DNA of 64,000 bases from Strigamia acuminata (GCA_949358305.1 OX442315.1:23276427-23340426); one strand, 5' to 3'. Numbered from the stretch's first letter, positions 50,901 to 63,423 are shown. A program made the numbers and translations. The notes: generated from the sequence alone by a model not told the origin.

Positions 50901-53900
50901 TTAATTTTAAATTGGTTAATGAAAAGCTTGCTAATTCTTTTAAGTGAGGCGCTTTTGTATTATTCAATGTTGACGGAAAAGCGTTTGGTCGACGCCAAAT
51001 TGATCGGCGCGATCGAGCGCGGAGACACGACGAGTTGTGGGGATATTCGTGTAGGCGGGCATCAATTTTCTATTCAATGCTCATTTGCGAGCATTAATTA
51101 CGAGTCAAATAAAATGTAAGCAGCTGTTGAACACTGCACTAATGTTTCTACATACAAAATATTGTATGCAAAAGTGGTTGATAAATGAGGAAGAAGCACG
51201 TTACTGATGAGGATGGGAAAAAATTATACACGACAAATTTGTCACCCAGAATTTCTGCACTGCGAGGGTTGGCTTTACTGCATAGTTGGCACGCCATGCG
51301 GAAAGCCCAACTCAAGGCGGGCATTTTAGCGGAGATTTTCGTTTGATTGGAGCGTGATAAAGTGAAACGGAGCCGATGTCATTTTGACGTACTTCACGTC
51401 AAGGTTACAGTCGGGGGTCTACTAATGTTACATGCCAAGAGTTGTTCGCTTTAGCTTTTCATTTGACGCTGGTATAACGAATGGTGCACTTTACCTTGTG
51501 TGACCCTAACAAGACTCTTAATGCAAAAGTATTGTATTGGGAATGGACCACATATTGACAAGCGGTTAAAGCGCAAGCAGAAACATGACAATTTTGTGCA
51601 ATTTCACTAGTCAAAATTACAAGTAACAAGATTAAAAGTAATAAATATTTTTTTTTTAAAAAAAACGAAATAAAAAAGAATCGAATCGAAACGAAACCAA
51701 GTTTGGGATTTTGGAAAACAACGGATTCATCTGGGGAATTATAAAGGAACTGATTAGGTTGGAATTCAATAGATTTTTAATAGACTTCAGTGTGCCATCC
51801 AACAAGAGTATTAGATGGTTTGTGATTGTTGCTCAGGTGTTTTGGGCCTCTGAGCTGTGCAATCTGCCCATTGTAAGGCCGGGCTAGTGTGAAGCAGGCT
51901 GGGCTTGTGAAACGCATTCGGCCGTAGGTTGATGACTCTCGACGGGCCACTAGGCCATGGCCCCTTTCTGCTCTTAGAGAGTCGGCCAATGAAGTTTAGG
52001 TTGATCCCGTTGCACGGATGCGTGAGAAAGGTTATCTCGAGGCTTTGTCACTGACATTAGTTAAAAGGCAGTGAGTGCAACTAAGGAACGAACAACAAGT
52101 GTCTAAATTAACATGTCTTGTGGATCAAATGTTAACAATTGAATCGAGAAAAAAACCTATTGTTGTTTTCAAACAACTTTTTTTTTTTAAATTGATTTAA
52201 ATTGTTTTTTCCTTTCCTCCTCTTCTAATTGTCATTTAAAAAATCAATTTTTTTGAACAATTGATCCTTTAAGACGAAAAGTAGATTCTCAAGTAGAATC
52301 CATCTGATCTGCGATCAAACCATGTTATCGGTCGCAATCGGATTTGAAAGGAATGGATATTGGATTGGATAAGGGAACAGACACTAGACCTTGGGCTTGA
52401 GTGTGTCGAACCGGAAAAGAATGTAAGCCGAGCACTTTTATTGGATTCCAATACACAGCTAGGGCTCGGGTCAAGTGGTGCATTGGCCCATTGACTATGC
52501 ATTGAACTTGATATCAAGATGTTTCCCCAGAAATTTTTTCTGAATATTTTCATTCCGACTATTCCAATTCGTAAGACCATTTCAGAGTGTGTTGCACCGT
52601 GTGACCTGTGACGTAAGATTATTGCCTGTTTGTCACCCCTCTTAAAGACTGCTGGGCATAATAATTTAATTGGTCATGGAACTTTGCTGGAAATCAATAA
52701 TTGATAGCCCTGAGGAGGGATAGTGGACAATGAAGTGGTCAGTTGGAAGAATAAGGAGGAGGTTAGGTGGAGACCTTAGAAGCATTGGGAGGACCGATAT
52801 TTGTTTAAGTCCGATTGTATTGGAAATCATTTCGTTCTATTTGGACGAGGTCAAAGAATTGATTATTTTCGTTACTTTACTTGTTTTTTTTATTGTCGAT
52901 TTAAAATATTCCAACTTAGTAATGCAATTGAAGTTCATTTATTTTTGATGGAATAATTACAGATTATTTGCGCGTCTATTTTTGTATGCTGCTTTTTTGT
53001 GGATGAGCGTGTTATTAATTTGCGACAAGTCGACAGACAGAAACATTCAAAGTGAATTTCGTGACAAAAGTGTATTGGGAAAAGCGGGTTGCTTGAAGTA
53101 GAATAGGGAGAGGCGGATGGGGGGGAAAGTAATCAACTTTTGCTTCTGCTCCCCTCAATTTTCACGGCTATTACTCGTTTCTCAGTAGTTGTGTCAGTTT
53201 TAGAATTAAAGTAACAACTACTACATTCCTCTTGCTTGATTTGGAATCGAGGATAAAGAATAATATTTGTTTTTCACGTTTTACCACAATTTTTTTCTTT
53301 GTTTTCGTTTAACCGACTTGAATTGTTTTGATGTCAAATGAAAGAGGATTATTGATAGAGATGTTATTATTATTTTGTTAGCGTTTTTGGTTGGTAATAG
53401 CCTTGGTCAATACACTGAGAAGAACTGTGGTCGATACACGCTAAGCATCCTGGATAGAATTAATAAAAAGGTGAATTTAATGTTTGTATTTTTTTTTAGT
53501 GATTTCATGAGGTCAGCAATAGCAAACATTAATATTATTGGTCGACATAACATTTTAAATTAATAAAGAATATTGATTTTGATTTTTTTTTTTAGACATC
53601 TAATGGAAAATATATTTGTAATTTTTTTTTAAAAACTATCATTTGCTTTGGTACAAACGTGTTTACTTTTTACTTATTCACAACGGAATATTTTATTGAC
53701 TTTCTTGTTTATAAAGAAAAGTGCTTGCAGAAAAGAAGACATGAATAAAATGTAGAAATAGAATTTATTTTTTCTTTTATTTCTCCCTGTTTGCCAGTCG
53801 AATTATGAAAAACTGTAGCGGATTATAAGAAACGAAATTGGAAACGAAAAAAATATTATTTCCAATACTTATTTTTTGATCTTCGTGAATTATTTGAAGA

Positions 53901-54506
53901 AATGCGCAGGTTTCGTGAGTTTTGACCGATAGGAAACACGCACTTGCTCGAAAGTTTTTCAAAAAAAAAACTTAAAAAAGAAATTAACTTTGAAGGGTTT
54001 GTGTAATAATAGATAAATGAGAAGAGAATAAAAATGGTGGATATGGTTGTGCTTGAGGGCGGCTTCTTGTTGCAGAGATGCTCTTCAATTTATGAGGGAG
54101 GGGTCACTTGATCAATAGATAATGAGCTGAGCCCAGGTATAACCCGATTGCGCAACTGCTCAGGTTGGCCAGGCTTTGACGTGGAAAGGAGGGCCTATAC
54201 TGTCCCTGGAGGATTGATCGAGGTGGCCACTCAGATGGACCTCGGGTGTGTTGCACTCTTGCTGGATGTTTTATTAAAGGCGACGACGGCACGTGGATTG
54301 GTGGCCTCCAGGTGCATACGGGTCAGAATTTTAGTGGTTGGCGAACCCATGTGATGTGTGATGCGTGCTCATCTTATGCATTGCTTATGGTGTTTGGCAG
54401 TCGGGGGTCTGATGTTTGTGAATTATTGATAAAAAATTGGTGAGTGCTGTAATAAAAATGTTTGAACTTTTCGCCTCTTTTTTTGAAAAATAAAAATTTC
54501 CAACTA

Positions 54507-54567
54507 TTTTTTTGGTTTATTTCGGTTTATTTCGGTTTTTTTCCGATTTTTTCGGCTTTTTTCGGAG
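54507..54567 (+). repeat. Short minisatellite, unit about TTTATTTCGG
   Basis: Four to six diverged copies of a 9-11 base unit of T-rich sequence ending in CGG or CGA. CpG at a fixed place in every unit is unusual in this AT-rich stretch. Confidence 0.65.
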
Positions 54568-55976
54568 GGTTATTTTATTTGCGATGTTTAAACAAGTGAC
54601 CCGTTGATAGTAGGGAGATTTTATTGAACTCAACATGGTGTATTGGCCTGCGGGGGGGCAAGTTTGCGGGTAGGGTGTGTGGGGATGAGCGTGCTCCATT
54701 TTTCGATCAAAAGCGAAAAGGCGAGAATTGGAAACTGCTTGTACTTTGCAGAGGGGGATTTCCCATGTGAACTTCAATAACAGAATTTTTTTCTCCCCTC
54801 TGGAATTTTAGTCTCCGTTTTCAAGTTACTCCGTTTCCGAGTTGCAAGCTTTTCTTTTCTTTGTTTTCTTTCTGTTTGACTTGCTGCGAGTAAGTCGTTT
54901 TGCAAAAGTTTACTTTGTTTGTAGCATTGGCATTGGTCGCTTCTTTTCTATTTCTTTTTCATCCATTACTGCGCTCCAAAGTCGAAGCTCTCCTCTCCTG
55001 CTTTTCTCCAATTTTCAATGTTGTTGATTGGTTGGTGGACTTGGCTTCTTTCCCGATGGACAGAGGACAGTCTGAGTGGACAGTCATTTCTTGGGAGGAG
55101 GAATGGGTGTGGCAGGAACCTGCAGTTCCATCCGTTGAATAGGAATTATTGACCATTTCTCCAACGTTAAAATGGCACGAAAAGGATGTTAGGAGTGGAA
55201 AGGGCAAGAATTCGTTCTTCTCTATGGAAGAAAGAAGAAACGGCTCTCCATGTGGTCAGTGCCTTGTCACACGACTCCAAGGTCTTTGTAATAAGCATTC
55301 ATATTGAATTTCATTGAAACTTTTACAGAAAAATAGGAAATCCACTCGAGCAAACATTATGCCGATGACATGGTGGTTTTCGCTTGCTTTTTCGTTTGTC
55401 CTCGTATTCTTTTTTTATTATTGTTATTTTTTTTTCTTCTTCTGTATTCGTGTCCTCTTATGCTAATACCAATGCCGACGTATTCATCGTCACCATACGG
55501 CTTAGGCGACCCTCCAGGGTCCCTGATGTTGGAGCTTGGCGCGACGGGAGATTCCCCGCCGCCGCCGACCATTAGCCTGGAAACATTCTTCTTTTTCCAC
55601 GAGGAAAAAAGCACTTGCCTTTGGCGGCAATCGTCTTGCGCACTGCTCCGTTTCTATATGGTCTGTATGTTGATCTTGGAATTTACAGTCAGTGGTCTGA
55701 AAACAGAACAAGTCTTGGGCAAAAGTCGTAAATTTGTAGAAAGTAAATGTCAAACTTTTTCCCCTTTTTTTCTGCATGTTAGGAGCATGGGAGTAAAGAA
55801 TTGATATGGAGAAAGTCTTGCCAATTGGACTTTTGCAGTTTCCATACTTGCTTGGATGATGTAGAGTGGCGAAGGGGTTTCCTCACACTGACAATAAACG
55901 CCATTAGAAACGCATTGCCATGAGTTGTACCCATTGCAATTTGCTCCGAAATTGGAAAGTCGAGTTTTATGACTGA

Positions 55977-56029
55977 GAAGAGAGAGAGAGAGAGTGGGAG
56001 AGGGAAGGAGAGGAGAGAAGAGGAGAGGT
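55977..56029 (+). repeat. GA-rich purine tract
   Basis: A GAGAGA run passing into GGAGAGG-type imperfect repeats. Confidence 0.75.
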
Positions 56030-58636
56030 GGCTGTGTGTAACCAAGGTACGCGTTTTAGCTGGAGGGTTGAAAGAGGAACTGTCGGGTTGCAAGTGCAGG
56101 TTGAGGGAACTTCCTCGCCCTTGCCCCGAGATGTAAATGTTAGATTTGAAGCTCCCCACCGACTATATTAAATTGAGGAGGGAAAAGAAGATGGGGAAGT
56201 GGGTGTTGGCTCGTGGAACATCATCGTCGACTCATCCCGTGTTCATTTTATCGCTACAAGTTGGTTCTTGTGCATGTTGTCATATTACGCGCAGGATGGA
56301 GACTGCCACTCCGCTGGATGGGTTCATCACCTTACTTTCTATCTAAACCAAGCACGGATTGAATGGCAAAAGAGCTTGCTTGCGGGACGGGGAGAAGAGA
56401 AGAGAAGAGAAGAATTTCCAGTCGCACTTATTGCGATTGCCATTTTACTGGATTTTATTTTTGCACGCATCTCTTTTTTTATTTATTTTTTTTAACATAA
56501 TTTTTTTAGGAGCACGTTAGAAATTGCGTGATGATAGGGAATAGGGATTTCTTGACGAAAACATTATCAATATTTAAAAGATTTGATATGCCGTACATTA
56601 TTTTAGAATCAATATTTGTATGGCGCAATATGTATGTTTAGTCAATGGCAAGGGAAACAAATGCGAAGTGGCAAGCAGGAAGTTTTTAATTCTTGTTGTG
56701 TTTTTTTTTTGCTAAGCTTTTTCGGTAAACGAGGTGACGACGCAGTGACACAGAAAAACATTAATACAAATTGTGCGACTGCGGTTTTTCACTTGAAATG
56801 TGAGGGTTGAAAATAAAAATTATCGTTTTTTTTCCTCCCTTTCTCCTTTCACCCTCTTGCTCGCTCTCTCACTTGCTTTGCCTGCCTTTTCACGGCAGGC
56901 TGGTTGCACGAGAAGCATAAAGAACAAGTCTGCATGAGTCCCACACCGCGAGTGGAGTTGCAAATGTTATCGTCCATTTTAGCTCCAATCCTGTCATTTA
57001 TTTTAATTGTTGTTTTTAGACCATTTCTCAATTCGTTGCTTGTTTATTGTAAATCACTGGGTTTGCGCTCAACTTTTTGTTTTTAATAAGGGGAAAACTG
57101 GTGAGTTTTGATGATGGTAAATGTAGTGATTTTGTCATTTTGATGAAAAGGTGGAGAAGTTGGATTTGGGGGTGGAGAAAAAATACCTGAGACTCTTTTC
57201 ACTCTCCGTTTGGAAGATCCCCAAAGGCGTTCGTGCAACTTCGCAATTACTTACGCCTATCCAAACAAGAAAGAAAAGAAGGGGAGAAAAAACATGTCGG
57301 TGATCATGCCCGCGTGTTTCCCTTCCTTGCTCGATTATTCTTGCATTTTGATCTAAAAATCTTCTAAAGATACCGACTTGAAACATAATATCGATTACTG
57401 TCATGGATACAAGAGATACACAAATTAAATTTAGACGTTTTTTATTTCTTTTTTTGTTCTTATTAAATGTGTGGGTGTGTGGTAGAGGCAATTAAATAGA
57501 GAAAACTGTTGATATAATGGCGTTATGAATTCAAAAGTGTAACATGTTTGATTGTCTTTGAAATTGCGAGCAGTTTTTATTGGTGTTAGTAGTAAATGAG
57601 GCACTTTACCCCGTACAGCACGTGTAGAGTACATCATTCTGAGATTGGCTGGTGTGGAGTGAGCTTTTATCTTTCCACTCGTTTAGTGGAAAGTGGAAGC
57701 AGCCTGCATTGGTTAGATAGGAGGCGAAGCAAATGAACTGTTCGTTAATTCAAAATAGTTCGCCATGCGTACAAGAGGTATGTTTGCACTCTCTTATTTC
57801 TTTTTAGACATATCCTTCAATCACGGGGGGGAGGGCAAAAGAGATATACAAGAATTTAGTTGCTTATAATCGTCTTTTTATTAGCTAATGGAAGTTTAAT
57901 GTGTGTGTTTTTCATGTTGTCATTTGGCTGCTGTTTTGGAATGTGACCTTTCTCCGGATTTCGAGTCACAAATGATATAAAGGAGCACACGCTTGGTATT
58001 TACTCATTCTCACTTTGTTTGGTTTTTATTTTTTTCATTTTTTTTCCTATGGTTTTGTGTTTGAGGCTGTGTGTGTACACAAAAGCAATATTTTTTCTCG
58101 ACTAGTCGTTGCTTTTGTGCTTCTCTCGTCTGCCAACTGGGCTGTGAAGCTTGCAAGTGCCGAGGCAGTAAACAAAAGCAAAAGACGCCAAAACAAATGT
58201 TGACTTCATTAAGCGTTTTCACTTTTATTTCTGTCATAAGTGAAATACTCTTGTGTCGTGTTTGAAGGCTCGGCGCTGCTGTTTTGCTCGAATCGTGTTT
58301 AATTTTCTTTTTACTCGCTTGATTTTATCTTTGATGTTGTACTTTGGCTTGTGAGATATATTTGGTTATGAAGCGTAGAGAAAAGTCCGGCCAAGGCTTT
58401 AGCTCTGCGGGGGTTTGTTCTTTTTACTCGTGTAAAGAGCGATCTTTAAACATCCAAAGTTTGCTATCGACTTTATAAAGTCCCGCTTTTGTTGTTGTTC
58501 TTGAAGCGTAATGCCATTTCTCTAACCCTCGTTCAGATTTCCCCTCACAAATAACCCTTGTGGCGTCAAATACATTAACACTTTATGGGCCAGATTCTGC
58601 TTTGGAGAATTCTCTTATGGTCGTAACAATTGCTCA

Positions 58637-58680
58637 AAATAAATAAATAAATAAATAAATAAATAAACAAACAAATAAAA
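58637..58680 (+). repeat. AAAT microsatellite
   Basis: About ten units of AAAT or AAAC. Confidence 0.9.
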
Positions 58681-59156
58681 ATTAAGCATTCGAAATTTTC
58701 CATCCTTTTTAAATTAAACATCGGTCTCTGAATGTAAAATTAGAAATTCTATCAGTACAAAACAAAGATAGAATTCGAATTGGGAGAAAGCTTATGTCAA
58801 TATTGTTCCTTTTCTCTGTAATCACGTTTTAAAATTTTATAAAATCCCACTAGCCCTTTTTCATTATTTTTTTATTTACTACTTTCTGATTACTTTGATG
58901 GATTCTAAGCAATTTTTTTTCCCTCTCTTTTTCCAAAAGTTGTTGTTCCGTGCCATATACTTTATTACTAAGTTGTGCAGTTAATTAGCTCGGTTCGCAT
59001 GCAAACTACACGAAGCAATATTAATGATTTTTCCCTCACTCAACTTTAGTCTCCATTTTTATTTTGCAAATATTTCGAGTCACGAAATGAATTTTACTGG
59101 CATCGCACATTCATGAAGGTGGGGTGGTCACGAATCAATGCGCACGCGCAAGCAAA

Positions 59157-59446
59157 TGCAAATCGACTCTAATTGGTCGGTTTCTCATCGACCACCGATC
59201 GACTGGTCACGTATGTGATCGGAGAATCGCACAAGTATTTTTACATATTCGATTGGTCGATACGAGAGCCGGTTATTGGCTAATGGATATTAAAAGAGTC
59301 CGTCATTTTTTCAGATGAAAGCTCGGGTTAATACAGGTGAACTTGAGGTGTTCTTGTCAGCGAGGGAGGGCTCTGGCTTTCTTTAAGTGAGCGCTGTTCG
59401 ACCAATCAGCTTTCACCGATCGGTCTTCGTGTTCGTCTGCTATTGG
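59157..59446 (+). promoter_or_regulatory. CCAAT-box cluster, candidate promoter or enhancer
   Basis: Five CCAAT/ATTGG pentamers occur in under 300 bases: ATTGG at 59172, 59252, 59275 and 59442, and CCAAT at 59402. Three extend to ATTGGTCG. An octamer-like ATGCAAAT lies at 59157-59164 and several CpGs are present. A TATTAAAA box-like sequence (59289-59296) sits about 24 nt upstream of a TCAGATG at 59311-59317. Clustered CCAAT boxes are typical targets of the NF-Y factor. No recognised gene follows directly, so the role (cryptic promoter or intronic enhancer) is open. Confidence 0.35.
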
Positions 59447-60543
59447 TCGTCTTTTGGCTTTCTTGGCAGGGACTTGAGGACTGGGAATAAGAAAGGGGCG
59501 TTTCTCGCGACGACACACTTGAAGACGGCGACGTATCATATCGGAGAGGCTATTAGGCACCAAAGAGTTCCATCCGATCCCGATTGATTTCACCTGTTTA
59601 TGTACCATATTTTTTATCTCAACTTTGAAAAATTGATTAAAAATTTTTTATTTTAGCTTGACATGCGAACCGATATCGTTCTAATTACTCACAGGTTTTA
59701 ACGTGTGTACGTGCTAATGTCAACGTAGTTAAATATGAAATTGATACTATCGCCTCGTTTCCTAAAAGAAAAGAAAAAAAATGTAGGCCGAAAATCAGTT
59801 CCACCCTAGGTATTTATTTATTCATTAATTTATCTAGATGCAGATTCAATCTGGCGATCTTGGCGTGTAGTTTTTGTGTTTTACACGGGGCCGCGACATA
59901 ACCTTTTAGCGATGGTGGAACAGCTCCATTTCAATTCATTCGTAGTAAATCGGCTGAGCAAATGTCAGTGGAATCGTTTGACCATTAGATTTTCCCTCTG
60001 TTTGTTCTGACAAGTGGAATGACATATGCATACCCATTGGAATTGCTCTCATTTTATCTCTCTCTTGTGCATGCGAAGAGGACTCGCTCAGGCTCCTATA
60101 TTGGACCGAGCAGTTAATTTTAATGGCCAGCCATTGATCTAAGAAGAGAAGAGAGGCAAGGCTTGTTGGTTTCTGTATGCATCTGGTTGCTAGTGATTAG
60201 AGAGACACGACCGAAAGGAGAGTACTGCGTGAAGCTTCCGTGTGATGGAAGGTCCACTCGTGACCTTCAGGTCGCTCTCCATTAATCTCCAATCTGCAGA
60301 CACCATCCCTTTTCAACGGGCCCAACTCAGCTGGCAAATGAGCCAGATAAGCTGCCTCCATCTTCTAGGGAGTGATAGAATTGGATAACGCGCAAAGTTT
60401 AGTGAATTAAGCCAAAATAACCGCAATTGACGAATTTATTCGTGGCTTTTTATTTTTTAGTTTAAACTAAGGTTTTACGCGAAAGAAATGGAATTAAAGT
60501 GTAGATTATGAGGGGTTGTGAATTATAATGCGGTCGTAATTAA

Positions 60544-61158
60544 ATGAAGTGTAAAGAGTGGGGAGTGGAGTGGATGAGGGAAAGGGTTGATCATCATGTG
60601 GTCGGGCTTTTTTCTTTTAAACGCACACGATACGTTGGTGTAAAAATGTTTTGCTTAGCAAGAGCAATCAAAGAGGCATTGGTTGTCGGGTGTATCGATT
60701 TGGGTGGTGTTTGGTCCACAGGGGAATTTTCTTGCGTAGCATTCATGGCCATCAGAGTGTTAACCAGCAGCCACATTATCAGCTCGTCTGGCCACTTGGG
60801 GGGAAAGGAAGATGGTACGGTGCCTCATTGCAAAGTCAGCTCACATTCGACAAAGAGTGAGCCAATGCTAAATGAATTGAAGGAAATTTTCTTGGGTTTG
60901 GATTTTTTCTCCCTTCTTGCTATTCTAAGCTCGGGGAAATATAACACGGAGGAGAGGAAACGAGCTGTAATTGATGTTGAATTAAGCTTTTGGATGGGTA
61001 GTGGTCGAAATTTGTTTCGGTCTCGGGTTAAACCGTCGTTAACATTCGTTGGAATTGGAATCATATCGAAGTGTGCTTTAATGGGCTTATTAACTCTGAA
61101 TAGTTGTGGGCATTGTATCATCGAGAGGTTTGATGTCAGTTTGTGCAAATTGGATTAA
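60544..61158 (+). CDS. Unrecognised 204-codon open frame, doubtful gene
   Basis: This is the longest open frame in the window, ATG to TAA, with no introns, inside the intron upstream of the RRM2 exon and on the same strand. The translation begins MKCKEWGVEWMRER and ends SLCKLD. I recognise no domain, motif or signal peptide. There are hydrophobic patches, for example near residues 170-185. The minus strand is also stop-poor across the same stretch (60594-60776 and 60825-61148), which suggests local composition rather than selection for coding. Its length is more than I would expect by chance at this base composition, so it is listed, but I lean against a real protein. Confidence 0.12.
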   Translation: MKCKEWGVEWMRERVDHHVVGLFSFKRTRYVGVKMFCLARAIKEALVVGCIDLGGVWSTGEFSCVAFMAIRVLTSSHIISSSGHLGGKEDGTVPHCKVSSHSTKSEPMLNELKEIFLGLDFFSLLAILSSGKYNTEERKRAVIDVELSFWMGSGRNLFRSRVKPSLTFVGIGIISKCALMGLLTLNSCGHCIIERFDVSLCKLD

Positions 61159-62704
61159 TTGAACATGGTGGATTCGGGCAGGGATGAATTTGTCCGCTTG
61201 CATTATTAGCCGGTCATCGTATTTTTCAAAATAGGCGGATGCGTGAATTGGAAACATTGGAATCGGTCAAAACAGGTCATTTCACATTTGATCTTTTCAA
61301 TCTCCTACGAGTAGTCTCGAGAAAGTGAATTTCTTAAATCTAATTCACTTATCTTTGCGCCCATTTTAATTGCACCGTGCGAATCTACATTCATCATTAA
61401 ACGGCATCCATAATGGAATTTTTGTGGATTGAAAAGGGGGTGAAATTAATGAATAATACTTCGACCGAGGTTTTCTGTTGCTCGTATTTGAAATTAGAAG
61501 AGCCCAGAGCAGAGAGTATAAGAGTATACGGTAGATAAATTCCTAGACATTTATTACGTGTCTTAATGAATCAATTAGGTGTAAAAGTTAAATATTTTCT
61601 CTCGTTTTTTGAAGAAAAAAAATGCGAATGTTGATACTGTTATTACGCCCTTATTCAAACAGTGTCCCACTCTCATTAGTTGGAAGATTGTCTTTATGAA
61701 ATGGGAATAATGTTTGAGCAAACACTTGTGTCAAACGGTGAGACTGTAAACACACGAGGAGAAAGTGAGTGGAAAAAGGAAATGTTAGATGGAGTGCAAA
61801 TTAGTGGGACATGTGTAATGTCTCTTAAAATAAATGACAGTACAAGCCCACGGTGAGAAGGCTTTAAATTCCCTTTGAATGATAGTGTTTAGGTAAAAGT
61901 ATCGCAACACAATTTGCTTTTGACAGCACGTATAAATCTTTTGTACATGGCTAGTAACTCATTTGAGAAGGCTACAGCAGGCGGATGAGGGAAGAAGTTT
62001 TAGTCTTGACAGGGCGGATGAAAGTAAAAGCTTCCGAGTGTTTGCACCATCACAAAAGAGACTCGAGAAGCAAGCTAATGTATCCATGTGCGGGGGCCCG
62101 TGTATTTGGTGTTTTTGATCTCGGCAGCCACGTACTGAACCAATTGGCTGTTTTGAGGCTTTTTGTGGTGGATGGGAGCAAATGATTGCACTGGAGGTAT
62201 GCGAGTCAGCTGGTGCAATTATTGTCGCGTGGATAAGGTACAGGGGTTGGGGGAGAGGTGATTTTTCCACTAGAGTTTCTCTTTTCCTTCTCTGCCACCC
62301 AGGCTAATGGAAAGTATTGGAATTCTGTCAGTGAGCTACCATACTCGGTCGGTGTTTAGCGAAAAATTTGCAGTTTGTGCTCGACTGTCTCGATCGTGTT
62401 GGGCTAGGAGGGCGAACAAAAGACGGTTTCACGTCTCGGTATTGGATTCTTGAAAAAAAATGTAGTGATAAAGTATCGATTGAGAGTGGGAAAGAGTTGG
62501 CTACTTAAATGTCGAGAAGCAAATACCGGTAAGGTAAACGCCACTTTCTCCTTTTTTAGTGTGCTACAGGTAACTTTGTACGAATATTATGTTTGCTTTT
62601 CAGGTTCTTGTGTCGGGATTTGGAGTCCTGTTGCTCCTTTCCTAAACTCGGTAAAAACAAAATCAGGTGAAGTAATTTTTTTTTTTTTGCTTTTCTTCTT
62701 TCAG

Positions 62705-62792
62705 AGCACTTTCACATATTTGTTGGTGATTTAAGTCCAGAAATCGAAACACATACTCTTAAGGACGCATTTGCACCATTTGGAGAAATATC
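62705..62792 (+). CDS. Internal coding exon of the TIA-1/TIAR/Rox8-family gene (first half of RRM2)
   Basis: This 88-nt exon follows an acceptor ending TTCTTCTTTCAG and ends before the donor GTAAGT at 62793. Read with one base carried from the previous exon it gives [18 protein letters not shown], then [11 protein letters not shown] and two bases of a Ser codon. IFVGDL is the RNP2 motif on the first beta strand of RRM2; the rest is helix 1 and the turn before strand 2. The RNP1 motif (KGYGFV-like) must lie on the next exon, beyond 64000. In this family RRM2 supplies most of the affinity for U-rich RNA. The phases (1 in, 2 out) and wording agree with known family members. The first intron base is followed within 8 nt by a run of T, the element that TIA proteins bind to recruit U1 snRNP. 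The family assignment is firm; the species is not known. Confidence 0.95.
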
Positions 62793-63423
62793 GTAAGTAG
62801 TTTTTTTTTCCGATCTTTAGCTCTGAATGTATGGTGATTTCAAACAAAATATTAGTTACGTTTGAAAGGAGAAACGGATTTTCTCTTAATCGAACTAAAA
62901 TTTAAAAAAAAATTAAATTATAAATGCAATTCCGCTTTGTTTCTACTATCAAATGCAGCTAATATTTGTTACAAAAATATTCTCCTCGTTCATTAAGTTT
63001 TTCAATGCATTTCTATCGTTAAACTGTTTGTGTTTTTTTAATATCTTTAAACACGTTTGTTGCATGATGACTGATATAAAAGGATCTTGTTTTCATGGGG
63101 AAATTATTAATACGTATAAAGATGTAATTGATGACAACAATAATTTATATGTAGAACGTTTTTTTTTATATCCATCTACTTTTTTATATACTTAAATTTA
63201 AGTGAATGATTAATTGGAAATTTCTCTAGTTAAATTTAATCTCTTTCTTCATGGGTATTCTAAAGCATTGATTTTTGATGTGATCTTCTTCTGCTTGCAT
63301 TTATTTCTTTGGAATCTCTTTATCTACTGGTCATACAGAAGAACGATTGGAATTCTCCAGGCTCTGCTCCAGCATGTAAATTTTTATTTGAATTTATTAT
63401 ATATTTTTAATATATTAATATAC

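Larger units (their letters stand above)
47992..62704 (+). other. Intron, from candidate alternative first exon to the RRM2 exon
   Basis: No recognised exon. Contents are a less AT-rich area at 54120-54360 with overlapping short frames, a TTTATTTCGG minisatellite (54507-54567), a G+C-rich open patch (55440-55590), a GA-rich tract (55977-56029), an AAAT microsatellite (58637-58680), a CCAAT-box cluster (59157-59446), a G+C-richer area at 60060-60380, and a 204-codon unrecognised open frame (60544-61158). Confidence 0.7.

Noticed and set aside
54148-54443. Overlapping open frames on both strands in a less AT-rich patch
   Set aside because: Short, mutually overlapping, no recognisable protein and no convincing splice sites.
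59357-59608. Minus-strand frame downstream of the CCAAT cluster, considered as a histone-like gene because of octamer plus CCAAT
   Set aside because: The translation is basic in part but has no histone-fold sequence; it is not a histone gene.
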